Below are positions 17,293-25,948 of a DNA stretch of 64,000 nt, in pieces. The DNA is taken from the NCBI GenBank assembly GCA_964563155.1, contig CAZLVL010000001.1, forward strand, positions 1 through 64,000, in the 5' to 3' direction. Under the pieces are notes generated by a model. It worked only from the letters and a program-made list of their open reading frames with translations, did no database searches and was not told where the DNA came from. Position numbers and translations under genes: made by a program. Origin of the DNA: DUPQ01 sp964563155 (lineage in GTDB: Bacteria > Bacillota > Clostridia > DUPQ01). The first letter of the stretch is position 1. Every line of letters starts with the position of its first letter.

Positions 17293-18550
17293 TTTCTTTA
17301 ACCTCAACCTTTAGCTTTTCCACCCTCATATTTTGGGCTTCGATGACAGTAATAATATAATTATTAAATTCAAATGATTCATTATTTTGGGGAAAATGCC
17401 CCAATACTTCTGTAGCAAATCCACCTACAGTAGTATATTCAGAATCAAAGTCTTTGTCGTTGTATTCAATTATATCAAAAAAATCATCTAAAAGCATATC
17501 TCCAGCAATTATATAAATGCCAGAGGTGGTTTCGATTTTATCAAAATTTGGCTCATCTGTTTCATCCCAAATGTCTCCTACTAACTGTTCTAAAACGTCT
17601 TCTAAGGTGACTATTCCCATAGTCCCACCGAATTCATCTACAACAATAGCCATATGGGCTCTCTTTTGTTTAAACTCTTCCATTATGTCTGAAATACTCA
17701 TAGACTTGTGGATAAAAAGAGGCTCTTTCATCATGGACTTTATATCTGTAATGTTTTTATGCTTAACAGCGGCTTTTACTAAAAGTTTGGTACTTAGTAT
17801 CCCTACTATGTTATCAATATTCCCCTTGTAAACTGGAACTCTAGAGTATTCCTCTTCAAAAACTTGTTCCACAATTTTTACAGGATCCTGGTCAATATCC
17901 ACAGCAAAGACATCTACCCTTGGGGTTAATATTTCAAAGGCTAGGTCTGCAGAAAACTCTATTGCTGATTTAATCAAATCACTTTCTTGCTCTGTAAAGC
18001 CCCCTTCTTCTTCCATGGTCTCAACTATGGTAATTAGTTCATCTTCTGTTAAAGTAGGAAGGTAGGTTTTAGGCTTCCAAATCTTTGACATTTTATCAAC
18101 CATCTTGGTAACCGGTAAAACTATGGGTTTGAACAAGAAAATAAAGAATTTTATAAATGGTGTGGCCCTTTGTGCAAAGTGATTAGGATTTTCATTGGCA
18201 ATAAGCTTAGGAGTAATCTCTCCAAAAATCAATATGAGTAAGGTTATTATAACTGTTGCAATAGCTTGTATAGGCCAAGAAGAATTTGTATCTTCTATTA
18301 TCTTCAAAGCAATTAGGGTTGTTATAGAAGATATTCCAATATTAACTAGATTATTTCCAATAAGAATAGTATACAAAACATCAGAAAATCTTTTTGATAA
18401 CTCATAGGTTGCTTGTTTTTTCTTATCGCCATTTTCTGCTTCCAAACGAAGTCTACCAACATTTAAAGAGGTAAAACCAGTTTCTGTTCCTGAGAAGAAA
18501 TATGAAAGAAAAAGAAAAAGAACTATTAGAAGGTACATTATCCAATCCAT
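17279..18550 (-). CDS. CNNM/HlyC-CorC family membrane transporter-like protein
   Basis: This 423-residue protein has an N-terminal DUF21 (CNNM) membrane domain with about four helices (residues 1-150; FSGTETGFTSLN, IFGEITPKLIAN). A tandem CBS-domain pair follows (about 205-330; LTPRVDVFAVD, IVVDEFGGTMGIVTLEDVLEQLVGDIWDE). The C-terminal CorC_HlyC domain (about 340-420) contains VGGFATEVLGHFP. Family members are Mg2+ or other divalent-cation exporters and contribute to ion homeostasis; the old name haemolysin is misleading. Its ATG overlaps the stop of the upstream paralogue by one base (TAATG). Confidence 0.92.
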   Translation of the reverse strand: MDWIMYLLIVLFLFLSYFFSGTETGFTSLNVGRLRLEAENGDKKKQATYELSKRFSDVLYTILIGNNLVNIGISSITTLIALKIIEDTNSSWPIQAIATVIITLLILIFGEITPKLIANENPNHFAQRATPFIKFFIFLFKPIVLPVTKMVDKMSKIWKPKTYLPTLTEDELITIVETMEEEGGFTEQESDLIKSAIEFSADLAFEILTPRVDVFAVDIDQDPVKIVEQVFEEEYSRVPVYKGNIDNIVGILSTKLLVKAAVKHKNITDIKSMMKEPLFIHKSMSISDIMEEFKQKRAHMAIVVDEFGGTMGIVTLEDVLEQLVGDIWDETDEPNFDKIETTSGIYIIAGDMLLDDFFDIIEYNDKDFDSEYTTVGGFATEVLGHFPQNNESFEFNNYIITVIEAQNMRVEKLKVEVKENVDE

Positions 18551-19869
18551 TATAAGGCTACCTCCTCTTTTAAATCTCTAGCTGTCTTGACTTCTTTTGT
18601 CTCATCTAAGGTATCATCTTCCATTATATAGGTTACAGTAAGTTTTTCTATTCTCATAGCATCTAGTTCTTTTATACTTACTAAAAACCCAAGATCTGTA
18701 AAACTATCACCTACAAGAGGTATACTTTGAAGATGCTCCAGGGTCCAGGCTGAAAGTGTTTTATGGTCTATGGTATCATCATTAACACTTATATTAAAAA
18801 GGTCAAAGAGATCTTCCATTTGGATTTTCCCTAAAACCTCAAAGGTATTTTCATCAATTTGTGTATAGAGTTGCTCAACAATATCATCTTCATCATATAT
18901 ATCCCCTACCAACTCTTCCATGATGTCTTCAATGGTTAAAATACCAGCTGTCCCCCCATAGTCATCTGTAACAATAACCATATGAGTACGTTTTGCACTC
19001 ATCATTTCAAACAATCTATTTAAGAGCATACTTTGGTGAATAAATATGGGCTTATCTATAATCTTCTCAATATCTACAGACTTATCATAGTAAAGGCCTT
19101 TTAAGTATTTTCTTGTCTGCAATATTCCAATAATATTATCAATTGAATCCTTATAAACTGGAATTCTTGAATATTTCTCTTCAATAATTAGTTTATCAAT
19201 TTTCTCCTTGCTCCACTCAATATCAAGAGCTATCATATCAACCCTTGGTGTTAAGATATCTTCAGCACTTGTTTCTAAAAAATCTATGGCTGATTGAATA
19301 AGTTCACTTTGGTCAGTATCTAACACTCCTTCTTCTTCAATGCTCTCAATCATGCTTTGAAGCTCATCTTCGGTCATGGCAGCATTTTTAACTTTAGGGC
19401 CTAGAAAGCTTCTAAAAAGTTTTCCAATAAGGGTTAAAACTTTTGTAAAAGGAGTAACCAAGACCACTAACAAGGACAATAAAGGGGCAAAAGCCTTAGC
19501 ATAGGCATCTGCATTATCTCTAGCTATACTTTTTGGCATAACCTCCCCAAAGGTAAAAACTAAAATAGTTAATACAAAGGTAGAAACCAAAGAACCAATA
19601 TCTCCTATTAGATTTATTGCAAGCACTGCACCAACAGATGCAGTTACAATATGAATAATGTTTAATAAGATAAGAATGGTGGTTATGGTTTTATCATAGT
19701 TATCAACCAATTTTAAAACTAACTGAGATCTGGTATCTCCTTTTTCTGCATTGTTCTTAAGACGAATTTTGTTACAAGAAGAATATGCCGTTTCCATACC
19801 AGACAAAAGACTCCCTATAAATATAAGGACAAGCAAGGTAAGACTTCGGTATAAACTGTCACTATCCAT
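18550..19869 (-). CDS. CNNM/HlyC-CorC family membrane transporter-like protein (paralogue)
   Basis: This 439-residue protein has the same architecture as the downstream gene. The DUF21 membrane domain covers about 1-155 (LSGMETAYSSCNKI, FGEVMPKSIARDNA). The CBS pair covers about 210-335 (LTPRVDMIALD, VTDDYGGTAGILTIEDIMEELVGDIYDE) and the CorC_HlyC domain about 345-420. Two tandem copies suggest duplication, with possible hetero-oligomers of these dimeric proteins. A TTGACA-type promoter lies at 19910-19938. The SD is weak and far from the ATG. Confidence 0.92.
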   Translation of the reverse strand: MDSDSLYRSLTLLVLIFIGSLLSGMETAYSSCNKIRLKNNAEKGDTRSQLVLKLVDNYDKTITTILILLNIIHIVTASVGAVLAINLIGDIGSLVSTFVLTILVFTFGEVMPKSIARDNADAYAKAFAPLLSLLVVLVTPFTKVLTLIGKLFRSFLGPKVKNAAMTEDELQSMIESIEEEGVLDTDQSELIQSAIDFLETSAEDILTPRVDMIALDIEWSKEKIDKLIIEEKYSRIPVYKDSIDNIIGILQTRKYLKGLYYDKSVDIEKIIDKPIFIHQSMLLNRLFEMMSAKRTHMVIVTDDYGGTAGILTIEDIMEELVGDIYDEDDIVEQLYTQIDENTFEVLGKIQMEDLFDLFNISVNDDTIDHKTLSAWTLEHLQSIPLVGDSFTDLGFLVSIKELDAMRIEKLTVTYIMEDDTLDETKEVKTARDLKEEVAL

Positions 19870-19909
19870 TAAGGATTTTCACACTCCATTACTAAAAAAT
19901 ATATTCTGT

Positions 19910-19938
19910 AGTTTAATTTATTATATATTATTTGTCAA
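19910..19938 (-). promoter_or_regulatory. promoter of the CNNM/metallo-hydrolase operon
   Basis: On the minus strand, a perfect TTGACA (19933-19938), 17 bp and TAAACT (19910-19915). The -10 is weak. Confidence 0.45.
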
Positions 19939-19999
19939 GTAAAGACCATTTTTAGATGCAAAACCTTTATACATAAATAAAAGATTTTTTAGCTAATAT

Positions 20000-20025
20000 A
20001 AGGGCCTAGATTGCTCTAGACCCTT
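20000..20025 (-). terminator. terminator of solute-binding protein copy 1
   Basis: An 11-bp stem with one mismatch and loop TTGC (AGGGCCTAGA with TCTAGACCCT) follows the copy 1 stop on the minus strand. Its sequence differs from the CCGGGA-type terminators of copies 2-4. Confidence 0.6.
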
Positions 20026-20068
20026 AAAATCCATTATTCTCTTTTTATAACGATTCTTTGTTCTTATC

Positions 20069-21748
20069 TTAGTTCATAGAATTCCAAAGCTCATTATAAT
20101 TTTGTTGTGAAGCTTTTCCTAATCTTTCATTCATTAAATCCAAGGTGTATTGTGGATCAAAGGACATGATTGTTCCTAGGTATGCTTTAAGAGCTACTTC
20201 AGGAGCCAATCCATCAATCATAACGTCGGTAACGTATTTTTGTCCTGCTGATGCCCATTCTCCAGCAACTGATGTAAATTCAAGATTATCAGGTTCTTGT
20301 AGATTTTCTTGAGCTACGAATAATCTTCCATCATCGTATTCATTTAATACATCATATCTTCTAGCTAAGTTATCTGCATTAGCTACTGCTGTAGCTGCAT
20401 CCCAAGTAGCATCACCTGAGTTGTAAGCTGTTTTGTAACCAAAGGAACCAACATCTAAAGCATAGTCAGGATGTCCGGTTGTTACGCCTGGTGCTCCTGG
20501 GCTGCTTACTGTTCCTGTAGCTGGGTCAAATTGATACATTAATAGATATACTGTTTTTCCGTCAATAAAGACACCTTTTTTAGCATCTTTAGAGGTTTGA
20601 GGAATACCAAATCTAAAGGTGTAATAGTCTTCAGGTGTTGCATAAACTGCATTAATAAACCAGTTTACAACTTCTTTGGGTTGCTCTGTATATTTGGTCA
20701 ATACAAATGGAGCACCAATTCCTTTACCCCAAACATTAATCTTTGTGGAAATGTGTTTTGAACTTATGGCACCAATTCCTACCATATAGGCTGTTGGTGT
20801 GTGAGTCTTAACATTATTTTCCCAAGCTACTAACCATGTATCCCAATAGTAGCAAGATCCTGCTTTTCCATCGGACATAAGAGCTCTAACATCAGCTGCA
20901 CTCATGGTAAACAATTCAGGATGAACTAGTCCTTCTGTGTAGCACTTACGTAAGAAGGTTACAGCATCAACCATTTGTGGCTTGATAACAGAGTCTTCCC
21001 AGATATTATCATTCGCATTCCAAAGAGGAACTAAATCACCTACGTGGTTTGTACGAGAATTGTGAGCATGGAACATGTCTTGCATTAGCCACATGGTTCT
21101 AGAGCAGAAGCCCCAAGTATCGTTTTGGCCAGTTTTATTAGGATCATTAAATGTAAAGGCCTTTGAAACTTCATAGAATGCATCTATTGTTTCTGGCTTT
21201 TCAAGTCCTAGGTTTTCTAACCAGTCACCTCTCATAGTTCTAATAAACCATGATGGATGTCCGTCATCTCCTCTTGGGATTCCCCAAACTTGGCCGTCCC
21301 ATGTGTATATTTCTTTCCAGTCTTCTGGAATAATATTTATCCATGTTTCATTTCCATCAAGAAATTCATCTAAAGCATAGATTACACCTTCTTGCGCCCA
21401 AGCGATCATTTCGTACCCAGTAAATAGTCCAACCATACCTACTAAGTCTTTAGAAACTAATTGCAGATTAATTGTTTCAATATAGGTATCTCTTGCAGGT
21501 GAATGAATATAGAATTCAATACCATATTTTTCGGATACGTAATTTCTAAACTCCTCTTTCATATCCAGGTTTTCTGTAGTATCACCAAAGTAGGCTAAAC
21601 ATGTAATATCAAGCCTATCTGGCTTGTCAACAAGTTTTCCTGGATCTACAGGGTCTTTGCCTCCAGGCTTATTGTCACAAGCTGTAAAAACCATAGTACA
21701 GACAAGCAAAACACATAAGACTAGAGCAAGTAATTTTGTTTTCTTCAT
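20069..21748 (-). CDS. extracellular solute-binding lipoprotein, copy 1 of 4
   Basis: This 559-residue lipoprotein has a signal peptide ending in the lipobox FTAC with Cys24 as the anchor, then CDNKPGG. A family 1 (LplA/YtcQ-type) solute-binding fold follows. Sequence shared with the other three copies includes LAYFGDTTENLDMK, HSPARDTYIETINLQLVSKD, QEGVIYALDE, IRTMRGDWL and LMSDGKAGSCYYWDTW. It lacks the Thr/Pro linker of copies 2-4, and its Ca-loop-like segment is altered (DPNKTGQNDTWGF against DPDGNGENDTWGF). It would deliver a saccharide or similar solute to an ABC permease, but none is in this window. It has its own promoter (21788-21816), SD (GGAGGG) and terminator. Confidence 0.88.
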   Translation of the reverse strand: MKKTKLLALVLCVLLVCTMVFTACDNKPGGKDPVDPGKLVDKPDRLDITCLAYFGDTTENLDMKEEFRNYVSEKYGIEFYIHSPARDTYIETINLQLVSKDLVGMVGLFTGYEMIAWAQEGVIYALDEFLDGNETWINIIPEDWKEIYTWDGQVWGIPRGDDGHPSWFIRTMRGDWLENLGLEKPETIDAFYEVSKAFTFNDPNKTGQNDTWGFCSRTMWLMQDMFHAHNSRTNHVGDLVPLWNANDNIWEDSVIKPQMVDAVTFLRKCYTEGLVHPELFTMSAADVRALMSDGKAGSCYYWDTWLVAWENNVKTHTPTAYMVGIGAISSKHISTKINVWGKGIGAPFVLTKYTEQPKEVVNWFINAVYATPEDYYTFRFGIPQTSKDAKKGVFIDGKTVYLLMYQFDPATGTVSSPGAPGVTTGHPDYALDVGSFGYKTAYNSGDATWDAATAVANADNLARRYDVLNEYDDGRLFVAQENLQEPDNLEFTSVAGEWASAGQKYVTDVMIDGLAPEVALKAYLGTIMSFDPQYTLDLMNERLGKASQQNYNELWNSMN

Positions 21749-21787
21749 AGAACGCCCTCCAATATTAAATTTATATTACTAACTACA

Positions 21788-21816
21788 ATAATACTAAAGC
21801 CCAATCCTTAAGTCAA
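21788..21816 (-). promoter_or_regulatory. promoter of solute-binding protein copy 1
   Basis: On the minus strand, TTGACT (21811-21816), 17 bp and TATTAT (21788-21793). Apart from this and the copy 2 terminator, the gap 21749-22013 shows nothing recognisable. Confidence 0.65.
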
Positions 21817-21961
21817 TTAAACTACTGATTTTTGCTAGAAAATCTTAGCAAAATCTGTTCGCTTTTTTAAAGAGTATTAAGTTAAAAGAAAGTAAAATAA
21901 AAGCAATATAAAAGATTCTTGCGAACTTCTATCTCAGATTGACAGATGCTGGTCATACATT

Positions 21962-21985
21962 AAAAAAACCGGGACTAGGTCCCGG
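21962..21985 (-). terminator. terminator of solute-binding protein copy 2
   Basis: A perfect 7-bp stem CCGGGAC/GTCCCGG with a 3-nt loop is followed by TTTTTTT on the minus strand. Confidence 0.93.
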
Positions 21986-22013
21986 CTTGTATCTCTGAAA
22001 AGTTTTTTAGGTT

Positions 22014-23757
22014 TTAGTTCATTGAGCCCCAAAGAGCAGCATAGTCTTGTTCAGATGTTTTTCCTAATCTTTCGTTCATAAGATCTAGGGTAAATTGTGG
22101 ATCAAAGGCCATAATAGTATCTAAGTAAGCTCTTAGAGCATCGTCTGTAGAAATTCCTTCAATCATTACATCCATAACATATTTTTGTCCAGCTGCTACC
22201 CATTCACCTGCGATAGATGTGTATTCTTTGTTGTCAGGCTCTTGTAGATTTTCTTGAGCAACATAGAGTCTTCCATCATCATACTCATTTAGAACTTCAT
22301 ATCTTCTTTCAAGATTCTTTGCAGCTGTAACTGCTTGAGTTACGTCCCAAATAGGATCGCCAGAGTTATATCCAGTTTTAAATCCAAAGGATCCAACATC
22401 TAGAGCATAGTCAGGATGTCCTGTTACAACGCCGGGTGTTCCAGAAGCACTAACAGTTCCAGTTGCCTTATCTAATTGATAATACAAGAGGTATACTGTT
22501 TGTCCATCTAGATAGTAACCCTGAGTACCATCTTTAGAGTCTTGAGGTATACCAAATCTAAAGGTATAGAAGTCTTCAGGTTGTCCATACATTAGGGTTA
22601 CATACCAGTTAATAACTTCCTTGGGTTGTTCTGTGTAGATTGTTAGTACGTTTGGAGCACCAACTCCCTTACCCCACATGTTAATCTTTGTAGAAATGTG
22701 TTTAGAGCCAATTGCTCCAATTCCCACCATGTAAGCTGTTGGTATAACTTTCTTAACATTGTTTTCCCAAGCGGTTAACCATGTATCCCAATAATAACAT
22801 GATCCAGCGTGTCCATCAGACATTAGAGCTCTAACATCAGCAGATGCCATTGTGAACAATTCAGGATGAACTAGACCTTCTGTGTAACACTTACGTAAGA
22901 AGGTAACAGCTTCAGCCATTTGAGGCTTAATAACTGAGTCTTCCCAAATGTTTTCATTTGCATTCCAAAGAGGAGCAAGGTCACCAATGTGGTTGGTTCT
23001 TGCATTGTGAGCATGGAACATGTCTTGCATTAGCCACATGGTTCTTGAGCAGAAGCCCCAAGTATCATTTTCACCGTTTCCATCAGGATCGTTTAGTGTG
23101 AAAGCTTTAGATACTTCATAGAAAGCATCTATTGTTTCAGGTTTTGCAAAGCCTAAGTTCTCCAGCCAGTCACCTCTCATAGTTCTGATAAACCATGATG
23201 GATGTCCGTCTTCTCCTCTAGGTATTCCCCAAACTTGACCATTCCAGGTATAGATTTCTTTCCAGAATTCTGGAATAATGTTAATCCATGTTTCATTGTC
23301 TGCTAGGTATTCATCTAAAGCATAAATAACACCTTCTTGTGCCCAGGAAATCATTTCATATCCTGTAAACAAGCTGACAATACCAACTAGGTCTTTGGAA
23401 ACTAGTTGTAGATTAATTGTTTCAATATAAGTGTCTCTTGCGGGAGAGTGGATTTGGAAGTCAATTCCATACTTGTCTGAAACATAATCCCTGAACTCTT
23501 TTTTCATATCCAAGTTTTCTGTTGTGTCACCGAAATATGCAAGACATGTAATATCAATTCTTGTAGGTTTTTCGATTCCCTTATCTGGTTCTGTTGTTTG
23601 AGTTTCTGTTGGTTTTGTTGTTTCTGTTTGTGTCTCTGTTGGTTTTGTTGTAGTTGTTTCAGTAGGATCTACAGGCTTATTATCACAGGCTGTGAAAATA
23701 AATGAACCTACCATCAATAACACCAAAATCAAACTAAGTACTTTAATTTTTTTTCAT
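22014..23757 (-). CDS. extracellular solute-binding lipoprotein, copy 2 of 4, frameshifted at codon 4
   Basis: This copy has the same fold and motifs as its three paralogues. The expected ATG (23757), preceded by GGAGGAAGC as in copy 3, is followed by eight A residues instead of seven, so the reading is ATG AAA AAA AAT TAA and stops at once. Removing one A restores MKKIKVLSLILVLLMVGSFI and a 580-residue lipoprotein with lipobox Cys24. Without correction the longest frame begins at a TTG (23732) and lacks the basic n-region of the signal peptide. The rest is intact, and a promoter and terminator are present. Options are a phase-variable switch, rescue by transcriptional slippage, a recent null mutation or a sequencing error. 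Confidence 0.8.
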
Positions 23758-23798
23758 AAAGCTTCCTCCATTATTTTTTTCACTTCTCAGATAGTAAA

Positions 23799-23827
23799 AT
23801 CATACTTAATAATGGACCAAATGTCAA
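23799..23827 (-). promoter_or_regulatory. promoter of solute-binding protein copy 2
   Basis: On the minus strand, a perfect TTGACA (23822-23827), 17 bp and TATGAT (23799-23804). Confidence 0.72.
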
Positions 23828-23875
23828 TAAAATTATCATTTATCTGTAATATATTTAAACATTGCTTAATACAAA

Positions 23876-23900
23876 ATAAAACCGGGATATACCCGGTTTT
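23876..23900 (-). terminator. terminator of solute-binding protein copy 3
   Basis: An 8-bp stem AAACCGGG/CCCGGTTT with a 5-nt loop and T-run, of the same type as the copy 2 and copy 4 terminators. Confidence 0.88.
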
Positions 23901-23927
23901 ACTGTTTTTATGAAGATTTTTTGATTT

Positions 23928-25676
23928 TTAGTTCATTGAAGACCAAAGTGCATTGTAGTCTTGCTCTGATGTTTTACCTAGTCTTTCATTGAGTAAATCT
24001 AAGGTAAACTGAGGGTCAAAGGACATAATAGTATCTAGATAAGCTTTTAGAGCAGCTTCTGTAGATATACCATCAATCATAACATCAGTAACATATTTTG
24101 TTCCTGCTGCTGCCCACTCAGACTTAACAGTAGTAAACTCTTCGTTGTCTGGTTCTTGCAAGCTTTCTTGTGGCAAGAAGAGTCTTCCGTCATCATATTC
24201 ATTCATGACATCGTATCTTCTTTCAAGATTTTTAGCAGTTGTAACAGCTCTTGTTACATCCCAAATAGGATCGCCAGAATTATATGCAGTTTTAAATCCA
24301 AAGGAACCAATATCTAAAGCATAATCTGGATGTCCTGTAACAACCTCTGGAGTACCCAAATTGCTAACTGTATTTGTTGCTTTATCCAATTGGTGGAATA
24401 GTAGATATACTGTTTGGCCATCAATAAATACGCCTTTGCCTGCATCTTTATTGTCTTGTGGTATTCCATATCTAAAGGTGTAATAGCTTTCAGGCTCTCC
24501 ATACAATAGATTTACATACCAGTTAATTACTTCTTTAGGTTGTTCTGTGTAGATTGTCATAACATTAGGAGCACCAATTCCTATACCACAAGGATTAATT
24601 TTTGTTGAAATATTTTTAGAGCCAATTGCTCCAATACCAACCATGTAACCTGTAGGAGTATGTGTTTTAACAGCATCTTCCCAAGCAATCAACCAAGTAT
24701 CCCAATAGTAACAAGATCCTGCATGTCCATCAGACATTAAAGCTCTAACATCAGCAGCACTCATTGTAAATACTTCAGGATGAACTAGGCCTTCTGTGTA
24801 GCATTTACGTAAAAATGTTGCTGCTTCAGCCATTTCAGGCTTAATAACTGAGTCTTCCCAAATGTTTCTGTTAGGATTCCATAAGGGTATTAATGCGCCA
24901 ACGTGATTTGTCCTTGCGTCATGTGCATGGAACATATCTTGCATTAGCCACATAGTTCTTGAGCAGAATCCCCATGTATCATTTTCGCCATTGCCATCAG
25001 GATCATTAAGGGTAAAGGCTTTAGATACTTCGTAAAAAGCATCTATTGTTTCTGGTTTTTTCAACCCTAAATTATCCAACCAGTCACCTCTCATAGTTCT
25101 AATAAACCATGATGGATGACCGTCATCTCCTCTAGGTATTCCCCAAATTTGTCCATTCCATGTGTAGATTTCTTTCCAGGATTCAGGAATAATGTTAATC
25201 CATGTTTCATTGTCTGCAAGGTATTCATCTAATGCATAAATAACACCTTCTTGTGCCCAGGCAATCATATCGAATCCTGTGAACAAGCTGACAACACCGA
25301 CTAGGTCCTTAGAAACTAGTTGAAGATTAATTGTTTCAATGTAAGTGTCTCTTGCGGGAGAGTGGAATCTAAAATCAATTCCATACTTGTCTGTAACATA
25401 ATCTTTAAACTCTTTTTTCATGTCTAAGTTCTCTGTTGTATCACCAAAATAATATAGACATGTTATATCTAATCTATCTGGCTTCTCAACTCCCTTAGGC
25501 GGTTCTTCTGTTTGTGTTTCTGTTGGTTTTGTTGTTTCAGTTTGTGTCTCTGTAGGTTTTTGCGTTTCTGTTTGTGTCTCTGTAGGATCTACAGGCTTAT
25601 TATCACATGCAGCAAAAATAAAAGAACTTACAAGCAGTAACACCAAAATCAAGCTTAGTACTTTAATTTTTTTCAT
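23928..25676 (-). CDS. extracellular solute-binding lipoprotein, copy 3 of 4
   Basis: This 582-residue lipoprotein has the signal MKKIKVLSLILVLLLVSS and lipobox FAAC with Cys24. A Thr/Glu/Pro/Gln linker (about 30-65; repeats of PTETQTE) leads to the LplA-type solute-binding domain. Shared motifs include HSPARDTYIETINLQLV, NDPDGNGENDTWGF, QDMFHAHDART and YNSGDPIWDV. Seven A residues follow the ATG, so the frame is open. Its leader is nearly identical to that of copy 2, which points to a recent duplication. The ligand is unknown; differences such as NPCGIGIGAPNV in place of NMWGKGVGAPNV (copy 2) may alter the pocket. It has its own promoter and terminator. Confidence 0.9.
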   Translation of the reverse strand: MKKIKVLSLILVLLLVSSFIFAACDNKPVDPTETQTETQKPTETQTETTKPTETQTEEPPKGVEKPDRLDITCLYYFGDTTENLDMKKEFKDYVTDKYGIDFRFHSPARDTYIETINLQLVSKDLVGVVSLFTGFDMIAWAQEGVIYALDEYLADNETWINIIPESWKEIYTWNGQIWGIPRGDDGHPSWFIRTMRGDWLDNLGLKKPETIDAFYEVSKAFTLNDPDGNGENDTWGFCSRTMWLMQDMFHAHDARTNHVGALIPLWNPNRNIWEDSVIKPEMAEAATFLRKCYTEGLVHPEVFTMSAADVRALMSDGHAGSCYYWDTWLIAWEDAVKTHTPTGYMVGIGAIGSKNISTKINPCGIGIGAPNVMTIYTEQPKEVINWYVNLLYGEPESYYTFRYGIPQDNKDAGKGVFIDGQTVYLLFHQLDKATNTVSNLGTPEVVTGHPDYALDIGSFGFKTAYNSGDPIWDVTRAVTTAKNLERRYDVMNEYDDGRLFLPQESLQEPDNEEFTTVKSEWAAAGTKYVTDVMIDGISTEAALKAYLDTIMSFDPQFTLDLLNERLGKTSEQDYNALWSSMN

Positions 25677-25715
25677 AAAGCTTCCTCCATATATTATATT
25701 TTTGAGAACGTATAT

Positions 25716-25744
25716 ATAATACAGAAAAATGAGTAAAAAGTCAA
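25716..25744 (-). promoter_or_regulatory. promoter of solute-binding protein copy 3
   Basis: On the minus strand, TTGACT (25739-25744), 17 bp and TATTAT (25716-25721). Confidence 0.68.
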
Positions 25745-25897
25745 TAATAACGCAAATATTGGTAGATAAGGGCTATAAATCTAACATTTATCAATTATTA
25801 TTCATTCTTTATGCATTTAAGTTTCTTGTAGAATTTCTTTCATTATTGTGATAACTTACTTATCTTAGCAATGTCATATTTATTGTTAAGTTATCTT

Positions 25898-25923
25898 AAA
25901 AAAACCGGGATAAATCCCGGTTT
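25898..25923 (-). terminator. terminator of solute-binding protein copy 4
   Basis: A 9-bp stem AAACCGGGA/TCCCGGTTT with a 4-nt loop is followed by a T-run on the minus strand. The rest of the gap 25677-25948, outside the promoter of copy 3, shows nothing else recognisable. Confidence 0.92.
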
Positions 25924-25948
25924 AATGTTTTTATGAAGATTTTTTAGT

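Noticed and set aside
17279..19869. Haemolysin genes
   Set aside because: The DUF21-CBS-CorC_HlyC architecture marks CNNM-type ion transporters; haemolysin is only an old family name.
23575..25610. CRISPR-like or minisatellite array in the lipoprotein genes
   Set aside because: The repetition is the coding sequence of the Thr/Pro linkers plus gene duplication; there are no regular spacers.
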